The notes beneath the pieces are model-generated. The model was not told where the DNA came from. It made no database searches and was given only the letters and a program-made list of their open reading frames with translations. From Neurospora tetrasperma FGSC 2508 (lineage: Eukaryota > Ascomycota > Sordariomycetes > Sordariales > Sordariaceae), in contig NW_009799179.1 of the NCBI RefSeq assembly GCF_000213175.1, positions 8,512,705 to 8,576,704 of the forward strand: 64,000 nt of DNA, read 5' to 3'. Shown piece after piece: positions 24,901 through 35,928 of this stretch. A program made the translations under genes and the position numbers. Position 1 is the first letter of the stretch. Every line of letters begins with the position of its first letter.

Positions 24901-25342
24901 AATCGCAGTGATGATGCAAAATATGACAATTGGCGCTGAAGTTCTAAGATCTAGTATTGTTGGAGGGGTCAAAGAAATGTGGTACTGGGATAACTGACCT
25001 GAACATACAATTTACGGATCTGTGAAAAGACAGTTGTTTGTTGTCTTATTATCTAGGCTCTCCTCTATTATGTACTGTTCTCGTACTTCAACTGCTTTTT
25101 TGCTGTTTAGCAAGATTTATCGAATCGAAACGGACACAATTTTACAGTACCCTGCACATCATACTCGGAATATAGTTTACTGGACGTGGTCGTCTCATTG
25201 TCATCTATTCCCGTGTAGTACCATCTCTGCCAAAATTCTTGATTCTAGATCCCTTTCTGTGACGTATAACGTCCTAAGTACATTGAAGCCTAATGGACCC
25301 TTGAACTCTTGGTCGCTAGTAACGGCCATGCCCGCCCATCAA
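18933..25342. other. Gene-poor region of 6.4 kb
   Basis: I find no supported gene here. The longest frame (21506-22033, about 175 codons) is Ser/Cys-rich and matches nothing I know. Features include a T-run of 22 (22895-22916), one TACCTAGGTA (20791-20800), CATC repeats near 23700 and a CTTACCTACCTACC stretch near 22322. It includes the presumed promoter of the RING gene at its left end and the 3' side of Rad17 at its right end. Composition is mixed and not strongly AT-rich. Confidence 0.55.
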
Positions 25343-28177
25343 TCAATCCTCGATATCATCATCACTCAGCACCAAGCTCTGAATCCCACCCAGCTCCGTC
25401 GCCTCCTGCTCCTGTCCATTACCATGCACCCTACTGGCAGTAGCCCGGCTGAGGATCGCACCTAGCCCTCTCTTGTCCCGCCCGGGGATCATCGCTTCCT
25501 CCACAGGCTTATCCGTAGTCCAACTCTCAGTCACCCCTGCCTCCTCCGCTCCTACAGCTTCGTCTTCGTCCAAATCCTCGGTTGCGGGAGGTCCAATGCC
25601 ATGGAAGGACACGATCTTGTCTAGGTCCCGGATACGCATGGAACCGAACGAGCAGCGTCGACCGCGAGCAATGTGTGCCATGTAAGGGAGACGCTCGAGG
25701 ACCATTTCTTGTCGAGCGGCGGAGCCGAGCGAGAGGAGAGGGGGCGCGGAACTACTTGACGCGGTGGTCGGCGCTTGCGTGGCTGGCTGGGGTCTTTGTG
25801 TGCTAGCCCAATCTCTTACGCTGTTGACGTTCGGGTTCGCTGTCGAGGATGGCCTTTGGAACGCCGATGCACCGCTGGTCAAATTCATAGTTGTGCCGCC
25901 GCTATGCGATAATGTCATGCCGTCCTCGCCCTTCAGCATCTTGGTAGCCCACGTGTCCACACAACCTTCCAATTCCTCCTTGGCCCTCCACAGCTTGAGA
26001 TAAGCCGGGTAGAACATTTTGAAAGCGTCTCCTCCCCCACGACCTGACGTTGGGTGCGTCTGCCGTTTAACAGGCGACGGCAAGGAGAACAATAGGCCGC
26101 GAACGGCGACCTGGAATGCCATTTCATCCTGCCGGAGTATATGGCTACCCGAGTCCTTACCGCCGTAATTTCCGCCGGCGAATGCTCCCTTTCCGCCAAA
26201 AAAAATGTCCCAGGAGGGACAGAGAAGGTCGGCTTCGGACAGGTAGTCGAGACATCCATTCATGTAATCTAAGGAAGAATTGGGATCGAGAGGACTACTT
26301 TCGCACGACAGGGCGTAATTTTCGTGTAAGGCCGCAATGAAGGTCTGGGTGTCAGTACCCAGTTCATCGATTAGCGTGTCAACAGCAACTTCGGATTTCT
26401 TCGGCCTGGACAAGTGTGACAGGTAGCCTGGTAATGTCTCCGCTTTTGCTTCTTCAGACCCCAAGGGAAACGGCTTTTCAGCCCTTTTGTTGTATACGAC
26501 TTTTCCAACCGCGTGGAAGATACCCAGGGTTGCCTCTCGCTGAGATATTAGCTCAAGGCTTTCTTGCTCACCCTTGGTCAGCGCTGCATCCTTTGATCCT
26601 TTTTTCGTCTTCGTGAAAGCAATCTTGGATCCCCAGTCGGCGTCATCGTCGCCCTTAACACAAAGGAACTCTAGCGATGCAATAGCATTTCGGATGTCCC
26701 CAATCTCTCCAAGACGTTTAAGCACCAGTGGTCCAGGGGTCATTCGGCGGCCCGACCTTCGGGCTTCCTTCTTCACTACCAGCTCTAAAGCTTTAGCGAG
26801 GAGAGATGGCGCAATGGGGTTGAATTCGATGACACCTGTCCCAGGGTGTCGCAATATCTCGGGACCTAGTAATCGATGTGCAGTAAAGCTGTCGGCGGAA
26901 GCAGACGTTGTGGTAAGCAAGGTCTCAGATATTACCATTACTATTGGAACAATTGAGTCCGCGGGTGGTGTCTGCCCAAAGGGTGTAAGTGCTGGGGTGT
27001 TAGCCGCCAAGAACTCATAAATTGTGTTCCTGAAGTTGGTCAAGGCGGTGGATGATCGCATGAAGGTATTGGGAAATTCTTCAATTAGGATTACCCTTCG
27101 GCCCTGATTTGATGTGTTGGTGGTGGGCGCCAGTGCCGGCAGAGGTGAGTCTCCTTCCAGGTCCAGCTGTCCAAACTTCCGGCCTCTTCCCAAGAACTCT
27201 TCGAACTGCGAAGACGCAGACTGGTATCCCTGAGGAACACCGTATGAACTTGCTGGGTTTCTCCATTCAAGAACTTCGCATCGCATATCCTCGGCTAGCA
27301 GTTTCAGAGTGGTCGTTTTGCCCGTGCCAGCAGCGCCCTTCAGCACCAGGAGGCGCTGCCTCATCCGGCCAGCAATAACATCCTCCAGCCATTTCCGCAC
27401 ATCTCCCACTTTCCTTTTGTGTACCGCCAGCTCCTCCAGGTTTGTTGGGGCGAATCGTTCGGACCACGGTCGAGAATCGTCATCGGTCGGCGGAGGTGGG
27501 GCAACCACTGGCCTAGCTGGTCTGGATTGCTTCAAGAAGCGCTGACCCGTGGTTGAACTTAGCGTACTAGTCTGGGTACTGAACAACGAGCTCCCTTGGG
27601 AGGTGCCCTGGGAGTTGTCTTTGAAGCGCCTGTGAGCTTGCAGTCCAACCAAGCTGGATGCTGCCGTCTTGGACAGAGCGATGTCGTCATCAGACTCGCT
27701 GATGATATCCTCAAGGAAATCGCTAATATCCTTGCTGCTCACGCCCGATGCCGCAGATGCTTGACTCCTTTCCGTTTGCTTCGAGAATAGAACCTTGAGG
27801 TCCCCATTCCTCCCATTTTCCTCAGTTCTGAGTTTCTTCTGTGCCCTCGTCCGTGACTTGATCGGGCTTGCGCTTGGGCTTCCGGAAGCAGCTTTTGGCA
27901 GTCGGTTCCGGAGGGTGGCAGACGATGCAGCTGGAGGTTGAGATCTTGTCGAAGCGCGTGTAGTTCTCGTAGTGGCTCTCACAGGACTTGAAGAATCCGG
28001 TATTACTTCTAGGCGGTCGTTGTCGTCTGGCTTGGCGGACTTGCTCGCGACGGGGGACGCGATGAGGAAGCGATTCAGGGTGTTTTGATTGTTTTGACTC
28101 GTCTGCTTCTTCTCGTCTTCTTCGGCGTCAGAGTCGTCGACAATGGTCCGTTTGCGTCGCTTTGCAGCCGGCGCCAT
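25343..28177 (-). CDS. rad17: Checkpoint clamp loader Rad17/Rad24
   Basis: This intronless frame encodes about 944 residues from ATG at 28177. An upstream GTG in frame is not used. It is the large subunit that replaces Rfc1 in the clamp loader that puts the 9-1-1 ring on damaged DNA, acting in the nucleus upstream of ATR/Mec1 signalling. A Ser-rich, basic N-terminal region precedes PWSERFAPTNLEELAVHK, the conserved Rad17 start of the AAA+ module. The Walker A motif GAAGTGKTT lies at residues 281-289. The Walker B-like segment ILIEEFPN is the Rad17 variant of the usual DEXX box. Winged-helix/collar sequences follow, and the C-terminus is acidic and ends in DDDIED. Length is larger than human RAD17 because of the N- and C-terminal extensions, as is common in fungi. 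Confidence 0.92.
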   Translation of the reverse strand: MAPAAKRRKRTIVDDSDAEEDEKKQTSQNNQNTLNRFLIASPVASKSAKPDDNDRLEVIPDSSSPVRATTRTTRASTRSQPPAASSATLRNRLPKAASGSPSASPIKSRTRAQKKLRTEENGRNGDLKVLFSKQTERSQASAASGVSSKDISDFLEDIISESDDDIALSKTAASSLVGLQAHRRFKDNSQGTSQGSSLFSTQTSTLSSTTGQRFLKQSRPARPVVAPPPPTDDDSRPWSERFAPTNLEELAVHKRKVGDVRKWLEDVIAGRMRQRLLVLKGAAGTGKTTTLKLLAEDMRCEVLEWRNPASSYGVPQGYQSASSQFEEFLGRGRKFGQLDLEGDSPLPALAPTTNTSNQGRRVILIEEFPNTFMRSSTALTNFRNTIYEFLAANTPALTPFGQTPPADSIVPIVMVISETLLTTTSASADSFTAHRLLGPEILRHPGTGVIEFNPIAPSLLAKALELVVKKEARRSGRRMTPGPLVLKRLGEIGDIRNAIASLEFLCVKGDDDADWGSKIAFTKTKKGSKDAALTKGEQESLELISQREATLGIFHAVGKVVYNKRAEKPFPLGSEEAKAETLPGYLSHLSRPKKSEVAVDTLIDELGTDTQTFIAALHENYALSCESSPLDPNSSLDYMNGCLDYLSEADLLCPSWDIFFGGKGAFAGGNYGGKDSGSHILRQDEMAFQVAVRGLLFSLPSPVKRQTHPTSGRGGGDAFKMFYPAYLKLWRAKEELEGCVDTWATKMLKGEDGMTLSHSGGTTMNLTSGASAFQRPSSTANPNVNSVRDWASTQRPQPATQAPTTASSSSAPPLLSLGSAARQEMVLERLPYMAHIARGRRCSFGSMRIRDLDKIVSFHGIGPPATEDLDEDEAVGAEEAGVTESWTTDKPVEEAMIPGRDKRGLGAILSRATASRVHGNGQEQEATELGGIQSLVLSDDDIED

Positions 28178-28635
28178 TGCAAGTTTCGCAGGTGCGTGCG
28201 ACACAGCATTGGTCACATTGCACGGTGGGGTATAACGAGAGGAGGTGTATGAGAGCAGCGGTTGTTGAAGTGACGAAGTCTCAGACTACCTGTAAACAAG
28301 AAAAATCATCATAGAGGCAATGGCGATAGGCGGCACTTTGCTACCGCGACCTTCATGGCACGTCCCAGGCCCGGATTTCCAGCGCAAACGTACAGTTTAC
28401 AGGGATAATGTACAGTTACACCGGGTACAACCCTAACCCTTTTTCATGTGAGCCACCCAGCACTCTCTCGAACCTTGAGACTTGTGTGAAAACAGAATGC
28501 CTTCCCAACCACTGACTCATTTATTAGGATTTCATCATCAACAGTGTGGCCGTGATTTTAAGAGCATTGCTAATATACAGAGAATACAGCACTGGAGTTA
28601 ACCATCGCCGAACCCCACACCCAGAGACCTCCAAA
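28178..28635. other. Promoter region of Rad17
   Basis: This 458-bp stretch lies between the Rad17 start and the 3' end of the questin-oxidase-like gene, both on the minus strand. It contains AACCCTAACCC, listed separately. There is no gene. Confidence 0.5.
28429..28440. promoter_or_regulatory. Telomere-repeat-like box upstream of Rad17
   Basis: The sequence AACCCTAACCCT matches nearly two units of the TTAGGG telomere repeat (minus orientation) about 255 bp upstream of the Rad17 start. Similar teloboxes serve as activator or Myb-type factor sites in promoters of some plants and fungi. A role here is inference. Confidence 0.3.
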
Positions 28636-29979
28636 CTACCACCATCCCTCGAAATCATCCGCAAACCGAACCGCAGCTGCGAGGAACCGGTCATGGACAT
28701 CACCCCAAGTCTTTGCCGCCTCTCTGATTGACCGGATGGCTGTTGAGTTCTTGTGTTAGTAAAGCGATCGGAACCAGAAAGTGTCAAGAAGGCAACCAAC
28801 CTTTCACATAATGAGCATCCTTCGCAAACCGACCGTTCAGCGCCTTGTCCTCAACATAATTCCAGCTCCTACCCTTCAGGTCCTGAGGGATGTAATCCGG
28901 GTCAACCTTGGGGCGGAGCACAGCAATGTACGCCGCCAGGGTAAGAAGCCACCATTGCCTCACGAGGTTGATGTGAAACTTGACTGGTACGAAGGGCAGC
29001 AACACTCGAACGGCATGGCTCGTTGTCAATACGTGGACGAGGAAGAAGTTGTAAGAATGCGTCCCGGGTGGAACAGATGCAACCAGGAGCTCAATGGCCG
29101 CCTCCTGGGACTCGCGGAATTGCTCGACGGGATTGGCCAGTTCCCAAGCGTTCCAGTATTCCAAAACCAGTGGCTCGGCCTTCTCAAAGAGTGCGTCGAC
29201 GTTCTCGAATTTGGCCTCGTCAAATAGGCCGTCAAAACGGCTGTCGTTCGCTAGCTTGGTCAGGAGCTCAGAGGGCGATGTGGAGGAGATGGTCGACTTG
29301 GTGGTGTACGATGAGTCGTCGATGTACTTGTGCAAGTAATTGTGTGTGGATGATGCCAAGCTTAGAGCTTCGATGGCAAGTTCTCTGTTATCGAACTCAT
29401 AGGCATAGCCCAAGTGGATGAGAGGATGGCCAACTACATCACTTGGTCAGCAGCATGAATCATAATTTTGCAGCTCGAAATCAAGTACTTACGACTGGAA
29501 ATAAGACCATTGATCAATGGCTGCTTGCCCCCAAACATGAACTCCTCAATAACCTGCTTCCAGTCATACTTGTACTTCATAACCATCATGTCCTCAAAGA
29601 AGTCAACATAGGCTCTCTGATACCGTCTGTCACCTAAGTTATCCCTCCAATCTGCCTCAGAGACCTCAGAAGGCGAGTCCTTCCATGGTTCCAACGTCTT
29701 GGACTCTTCCTCATAGATGTCATACAGCTGCGGTGCCTGGGCGCCCAGTTCATATGATGAGCAGAGGATATGTGCCATATGGTTGTCATATTGCAGGTCA
29801 TGGTACAAGATGGAATGGTTCACGTGGTTAGCCCGTAAGAGGTGCTTGAGTGTCCGCGGCCGCTTGTCTGCGTCGGTCTCGATATTTTGGACTTTGATGG
29901 GAGCAACGTCGATGGCTCTGGGCGCCTCACCACCAACCAGCCTGTTGACCAGGGGAACGTATGAAAGAAAACCCGCCAT
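28636..29979 (-). CDS. Questin-oxidase-family protein (DUF4243)
   Basis: Three exons (29979-29493, 29433-28801, 28739-28636) give about 407 residues. Introns are GTAAGT/TGTAG and GTTGGT/CAACAG, the second with an ACTAAC branch site, and all phases agree. The N-terminal part holds NHSILYHDLQYDNHMAHIL, a His-rich conserved block. The middle holds GHPLIHLGYAYEF, typical of the questin oxidase-like family, whose members (AflY, GedK and relatives) carry out Baeyer-Villiger-type oxidative ring opening in polyketide pathways. The C-terminus ends in a short aromatic tail. No polyketide synthase or other biosynthetic gene lies nearby, so this copy probably has a separate or unknown substrate. It lies 581 bp from the divergently transcribed epimerase gene. 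Confidence 0.85.
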
Positions 29980-30560
29980 GTGATGTGCCTGTTGTTTTCT
30001 GTCTACTATTTCGATGGGAGATTGATTGCGAAACGGAATGTTAGGTTGGTGTAGATGAACAAAAAAACGCCACTGCAATCACATGGAGACTGGAAGCTCA
30101 ATCATGACCGGAAGCTCTCAGGCGATATGAGACACCCCGGCGCTGGATACATAGCAATTTTTGTTGGGAGCCTTTCAGTTGGGATTCCACTGATGTCAAC
30201 GGCAGCTGGGCCTGTCGGTTAACCCCATTCGACAGCCAGCTGCCAGTCACCTTGCTGGCTTCCCCGCTGTCGTCATTGCCAGGCTCTTCAATCCCCACTT
30301 TCGCTCCGTTTAAGCTCCACCGTTGTCGGGACAGAACCGGCCGGGTCGGCGAACCACCATGCCCCTCTTCCGCCATGTGGATGTGGAAAGGGGGACCCAT
30401 CCGTCATCGGGACCCTCAGATCCATCATCTACATATCCCGTCCCGTCCCGCTAGGTCAAGGTAGGGATAGACCGAATTGGCAGAGTCATCCATCTCAAAC
30501 CGCGATATCGTATCATTTGATCAACATCACACTCCTCAACACGAAATCCACACATTCACA
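29980..30560. promoter_or_regulatory. Divergent promoter region
   Basis: This 581-bp stretch lies between the questin-oxidase-like gene (-) and the epimerase gene (+) and must carry both promoters. CCCGTCCCGTCCCG repeats occur near 30440. No TATA box is evident. Confidence 0.45.
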
Positions 30561-31526
30561 ATGGCGCCTAAAGCAATCATTGCACCCTCCATTCTGTCGG
30601 CCGACTTTGCCAACCTCGGCCATGACTGCTCTAAGACAATCAGCCAGGGCGCCGACTGGCTCCATGTCGATATCATGTAAGAAAGCTGATCGTAGTTCAT
30701 CGCCCCCTCACCATGAGAAAAGAACCTCAACTAACACCAAACACAAGGGATGGCCACTTCGTCCCCAACCTAACGTGGGGCCCTCCCATCGTCGCCAAGA
30801 TTCGCGGCCACGTTGAGAAGCCAACCGAGGCCTACGGCAAGGGCACCTTCGACTGCCACATGATGATTGCCGAGCCCAAGAAATGGGTCAAGGAGTTTAA
30901 GAAGGCAGGTTGCGATCTGTACTGCTTCCACTATGAGGCCGCCTTCTCGACGGCCGCCGAGTCGCCCGAGGCCAAGTCGGACAAGAAGACCAACCCCAAG
31001 GAGCTGATCAAGTACATCCACGACCAGGGCATGCTTGCGGGTATTGCCCTTAAGCCCGCAACTTCTGTTGATGTCCTCTGGGAGATCTTGGAGTCCGAGG
31101 ACCCCAAGGAGAGACCGGATGTAAGTTTACTCATGCCCTTACCCCTTACCTAATGATGGTCTATCTTCCAATGTTGGACAGGCTTGGCGTGAAGAGTGAA
31201 GACCATGGAGAGTCAAGGGAGAAGGAGAAAGGCACATACTAAACACCCCTGTTTGGCAGATGGTCCTCATCATGACAGTGGAGCCTGGCTTCGGTGGACA
31301 GAAGTTCATGGCTTCCGAACTGCCCAAGGTTCAAGAGCTCAGGAAGCGGTATCCCGAGCTGAACATTGAAGTCGACGGCGGCCTTGGACCCAGCACCATC
31401 GACCAGGCGGCGGACGCAGGTGCGAACGTCATCGTAGCCGGAAGCGCCGTCTTCGGGGCCCAGGATCCTTCTGAGGTCATTGCGCTACTTCGTGAGGCTG
31501 TCGAGAAGAGGAACGGCAAGCTATAA
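30561..31526 (+). CDS. rpe1: Ribulose-phosphate 3-epimerase
   Basis: Three exons (30561-30676, 30748-31120, 31260-31526) give 251 residues, the normal length for the family. The enzyme interconverts ribulose 5-phosphate and xylulose 5-phosphate in the cytosolic non-oxidative pentose phosphate pathway. The TIM-barrel signatures are all present: [13 protein letters not shown] at the start, [17 protein letters not shown] (metal ligands, with the Met codon split by intron 1), [21 protein letters not shown], and EVDGGLGP with the catalytic Asp. Intron 1 (GTAAGA, CTAAC branch, CAAG acceptor) is 71 nt. Intron 2 is 139 nt, long for this window. The neighbouring + strand gene is the dioxygenase at 32480. 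Confidence 0.96.
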
Positions 31527-32479
31527 GAGAGATAGTAGTAACCTGAGGAAATATGGAAGGGGAGCGAGTGGGGGAACGTACTCGCCGGGTCTAAAAGCGC
31601 CTTCTTTCTCCATGGCTTGCATCTGACGAGTAGACGCTGCTCCTTCACCTTGCAGTTCAGTGTATTAATATCACTGGCCCTTCCCCCACAATCCGCGATC
31701 TTCTCTACCTTATGTGGCTCGACTGTGGATGCTCAGGAATGTAGATTAGGTTGCATATGCTCATCATTGGAATATTTGGCCAATTCAAAGAATTTCATGT
31801 ACTGAGAATCAGAGAAGCCTGTCTCTCAAGCCTTATACGATGTCGCCCATTCAAACGATGCACAAAAACCTGAAATACAACAGACGCAATCAGACCCGAG
31901 AGATGAGAACAGCTACTCCCTTCTTGCCAGTCTAAAGGTCGGTTCCGTAGATGACACCTACACCTTTAGTAGCATTTTGCACTGTTCAGAGACGTGTGAG
32001 ACCATCTATTGCTCAAGTCAAGACGAACTGTCCCGGAGTTTTTCAAAGCTCCTGTTTGTTTAGAAAAAAGAGAAAAAAAAAAAAAATTTGTTTCCAATGT
32101 GAATTGCTCTTTAGAAGCGGAATATAAAGAGCATTTCTAGTGAGGAGTTGTACATACTGGGCCACTTTAGGTGCTGTAGCCAAGGTACCTCTAGGTACGC
32201 ACGCGTCGTTATCGATTAGCCAAATCATGCGATACTTGGCGATCCCTGCCTTTCTGACCACTTTTTCGTGGGGAAAGAGGATCCGACATGCAGCGGCGGA
32301 GACAAAATTTTTGGCAAGCCTGCTCCACTCTAGTGGTTCGATAAGAGCTGCGATAACTTATGTATCAGCCCACGGCACCTTCCTGGCCATCGTTTTTCTC
32401 CTGCTGCATTTGCACTTGCACATTGTCTTTTCAATCACAGCTCGAAATTTGTGCAGACCAGCCAATCGACCTACTCAAG
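31527..32479. other. Intergenic between epimerase and dioxygenase
   Basis: This is the epimerase 3' UTR followed by the promoter of the Ofd1-like gene. An A-run of 13 occurs at about 32072-32085. An ATG at 32360 is in frame with the dioxygenase start at 32480. Confidence 0.5.
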
Positions 32480-34540
32480 ATGGTGAAGAGAAAGGCAGAG
32501 AATCAGGCACGGTCTGACAGCAAGAAGTCGGCCAAGAACCTGAAGAAATCGAAGAACAGTAATGCGTCCATTGGCCCCCATGCTCGCCCGGGTTCCAGTT
32601 GTGGCTGACCTGCATCACCGCACACAGCTCTCTCCCCGGAAGACACCAAGGCCCGTTTTCGCAAGGGGCTCTTCGACCAGTCCGTCCTTAACGAGTACAC
32701 GCAGGAGTATGCTTCCTCGACCCCTTACAAGCACGCCGTTATCAACGAGCTAGTCGACGACTCCCTCCTCCGCAAGGTCCGCGACGAAATCAAGGACAAT
32801 GTCTCTTTCACTCCCAAGGAGACCGACATCTACAAGATCCACCAAAGCGGTGACCTCGCAAATCTCGACGGTCTCGACGACGATGCCCTGTCCAAGCTGC
32901 CCTCTCTTCTCGCCCTTCGCGACGCTCTCTACTCGGAGACCTTCCGCAACTATGTTTCCCACATCACCGACTGCGGTCCCTTGAGTGGACGTAAGACGGA
33001 TATGGCCATCAATGTCTATACCCCGGGCTGCTACCTGTTGTGCCACGACGACGTCATTGGTTCCCGCAAGGTCAGCTACATCCTCTACTTGACGGATCCC
33101 GATACCCCTTGGAAACCCGAGTGGGGTGGTGCCTTGCGTCTCTTCCCCGTCGAGGACCGTGAGGGCAAGGACGGCGAGATTGCCAAGACACCGCTCCCAG
33201 ACCCGGTCAAGGTTATCCCACCGGCATGGAATCAGTTGTCCTTCTTTGCTGTCCAACCCGGAGAATCTTTCCACGACGTCGAGGAGGTATACCATGCTTC
33301 CAAGGAGGAGCTGGAAAAGCAGGGTGGCCGCATCCGTATGGCTATCAGCGGATGGTTTCATATCCCTCAAATCGGCGAGGATGGCTATGTCGAGGGCGCA
33401 GAGGAAAAGGCTGCCCACAAGAGTGGTTTGATGCAACTGCAGGGCAACCCAGATCAGTACGACCGCCCAGTTGCGAAGCCCGTGCAGGTGGAGAAGGAGT
33501 CGAGCAACGAGGATGAAGAAAACACGTTCGACGAAGCCGACTTGGAGTTTCTCTTAAAGTACCTCGCCCCTACCTACTTGACCCCCGACACGATCGAAAA
33601 CATTGCCGACCAATTCGAGGAGCAGTTCAGCATCACCTTATCCGACATTTTGCATCCTAAGTTTGCTGCCAAGATCAAGGAATATGTCGAGGCCCAGGAG
33701 GCCAAGAAACTTCCTGAGGGTAGCGAGGAGATCGAGAAGTCTGGTGCTTGGAAGGTGGCTCGCCCGCCCCACAAGCACCGCTTCTTGTATCTGCAGCCAG
33801 GCGAGGGAAATGCCCCCGACTCGCCCATCAAGGAGTTGCTGGATGTTCTGCTGCCATCCAGGCAGTTCCGTCTGTGGTTGCAGATGGCAACAAGGTCCAC
33901 TATTGAAGGCCATGATCTCCTTGCTAGGCGGTTCCGTCATGGTAAGGATTATACTCTTGCCACCGGGCATGATGGCAAAGCTCGTCTGGAGCTCAACATC
34001 GGCCTAACACCTACCGATGGATGGGGTGATGTCGAGGATGAGGATGAGGACGAAGAGGAGGAGGAAGAGTCGGAAGAGGAGGAGGCTAAGGGCAAGGGCA
34101 AGGGCAAGGGTAAAGCCACCTCTAACGGCAGCTCTAAGGGCAAGGGCAAGGCTGTTGATAAGAATGAAAAGGCCGAGGAGGAAACAGTGGAAGTCGGCGG
34201 CCACGAAGTGTATATGGCCGGTGACGATGACGAGGACGAGGATGCGGCCATCTACAAGAGCAGCGAGGACGACGACAACATTCTCTTCTTCCAGGCGGCT
34301 GCTTGGAACAAGATGACACTGGTGCTCCGTGATAGCGGGACACTGCGCTTCGTCAAGTATGTTAGCCGCACTGCTAAGGGTGACCGATGGGACGTTAGCG
34401 GCAGTTACGAGATTGAGGAACAGGATGAGGACCCCGATGCGGAGGAGTTGGCTGCAGGAGCTGAGGACGACGAGGCAGGCTCGGAAGACGATGAGTTCAA
34501 CGGCTTCTCGGATGATCCGGATGGCACCGGTTCCGATTAG
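32480..34540 (+). CDS. ofd1: Ofd1/Tpa1 prolyl hydroxylase (2-oxoglutarate/Fe(II) dioxygenase)
   Basis: Two exons (32480-32558, 32628-34540) give about 663 residues. The product is a 2-oxoglutarate- and Fe(II)-dependent dioxygenase of the Tpa1/Ofd1/OGFOD1 group. Members hydroxylate ribosomal protein uS12 (Rps23), and in fission yeast also control the oxygen-sensing factor Sre1. The N-terminal catalytic domain contains the HxD pair at about H166/D168 (CYLLCHDD), the distal His in SFHDVEEV (about residue 242) and the 2-oxoglutarate Arg in RIRMAISGWFH (about 263). A second, degenerate double-stranded helix domain (Ofd1 C-terminal domain) follows, interrupted by an acidic and Gly/Lys-rich insert. 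The start is a basic MVKRKAE. An in-frame ATG at 32360 would add 40 residues, but I consider it unlikely. Localisation is probably nuclear and cytosolic. Confidence 0.93.
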
Positions 34541-35928
34541 ATGTCAGCACCTAAAAGTACATGTAAGATATGAAAGATACCCGGCAATACAAGGTGACAT
34601 AAGACAATTGTGGCTTCACTACGACAATCCGTATTCGGGATGGTTCAACTACGTCAGCTCAGCCTTCTCGAGTTGCGCCGGATTCGCGAGGAGGTAGTTG
34701 ATCTAAACTTTGAGATTTAACCGCTTAACCGGCAAGTTGTCCTGATGTACACGATCAAGATGAGGGTTCTGAATCGTCAAAAGGCGGTATTATAACATGG
34801 CGACTTCTTTAACTTGTGCAATCAAATCCTACACAGTACACTAGTTGCTACACTGCGTATTTTGCCGAGGTGAAAGTTCTCGAGTTGGGAAAAAGGATAA
34901 CGTCATCACCATATCTCCACATCAATGACCTTCCATGACACTGGGAGCCCCGCACAATGCGATCGCACTAGGATGACTCGGAGCATCAAAGGGACCATCT
35001 TGTCGAATGCCGTATGTCGTTTGTTATAACAACTCTCAAGGTTAGAACTCTTCCACAGATTAATGCATCACCACTTTTAGCGTATACATAGGTACAACTA
35101 AACAAGGTGCTTGTACATACATACCTAGGTACCCAATTGGCACCAACCAATCAACGATACACAAGCGGGCACTTTTGTGCGCCACCCCGGAGCACAATTT
35201 AAAAGCGGGGCGGGGGGACCAACGGCTCAATGCAATTCCCCTTTTTGGCTCTTCAGCAGTATCCGCATGTGGATGACAAGCTGTATGGCTGCCATGGCAC
35301 AGGCACAGTGTCGCTAAAGTGTCCCTGAAGGCTGCAGGTCAGCTACTGCAGTCTGTGCAGCTGGCAAACTAAAACGGCACAAGAGTGCCCCGCTGTGCCA
35401 CTCTTTGGCGCCGTCGTCCAATGGAAATGTCACTATGTAATGGCCGCGAAGGTCCCTTTCGGCCAGACCGTCTTTGAGGACAATTGCGGACCATTGAGAA
35501 GCTGGAGAGAGTGGCTTGGGAGTGGGAACCACCTGTCCGAGGGAAAGGGACGGGACTCGAGTGAATAGGGATGTTCGCTGCCCTTGATTTGCTTTTGTCC
35601 GATTTCATCTGATTTATCCTTCCATTTATACATCTAGAATTCCCATCCATTGCACCTTCCATCGCATCTTTAGCTCTGAAGAGAAAAGTCGGCACAAAAA
35701 CTCGGACGAATCCACCGCCCATTGCCTATCTTTCTTCCCACACCTGGACCTTAATCGCAAACCAGATATTGGACCGCCCAGTGTCTACAACACAAAGCGG
35801 CATCATTCGAGTTTCATATAGTCCCATACTTGTCTTTACTACGATTATTTCTGGACCCCGTCACGCCTTAACGTTGCATACCGGTCCGACTTGACTCCTC
35901 CAACGGCGAATAAACAAACTCCTCCACC
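34541..35928. other. Intergenic, no gene seen
   Basis: This 1.4-kb stretch carries the Ofd1 3' UTR and the promoter of the next + strand gene. One TACCTAGGTA lies at 35122-35131, and a GGCGGGG stretch occurs near 35205. The minus-strand frames here are short and unconvincing. Confidence 0.5.

Noticed and set aside
29023-29421. Plus-strand frame opposite the questin-oxidase-like gene
   Set aside because: It lies wholly antisense to a conserved exon, and the sense strand has strong family matches.
30677-30747. Reading the epimerase without introns
   Set aside because: The frame breaks right after the conserved HVDIM and resumes in DGHFVPNL only after a normal GTAAGA/CAAG intron.
32360-32479. 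Longer N-terminus for the Ofd1 gene from an in-frame ATG at 32360
   Set aside because: The 40 extra residues are Cys/Ser-rich and unlike the usual short basic start; the ATG at 32480 has good context and gives MVKRKAE.
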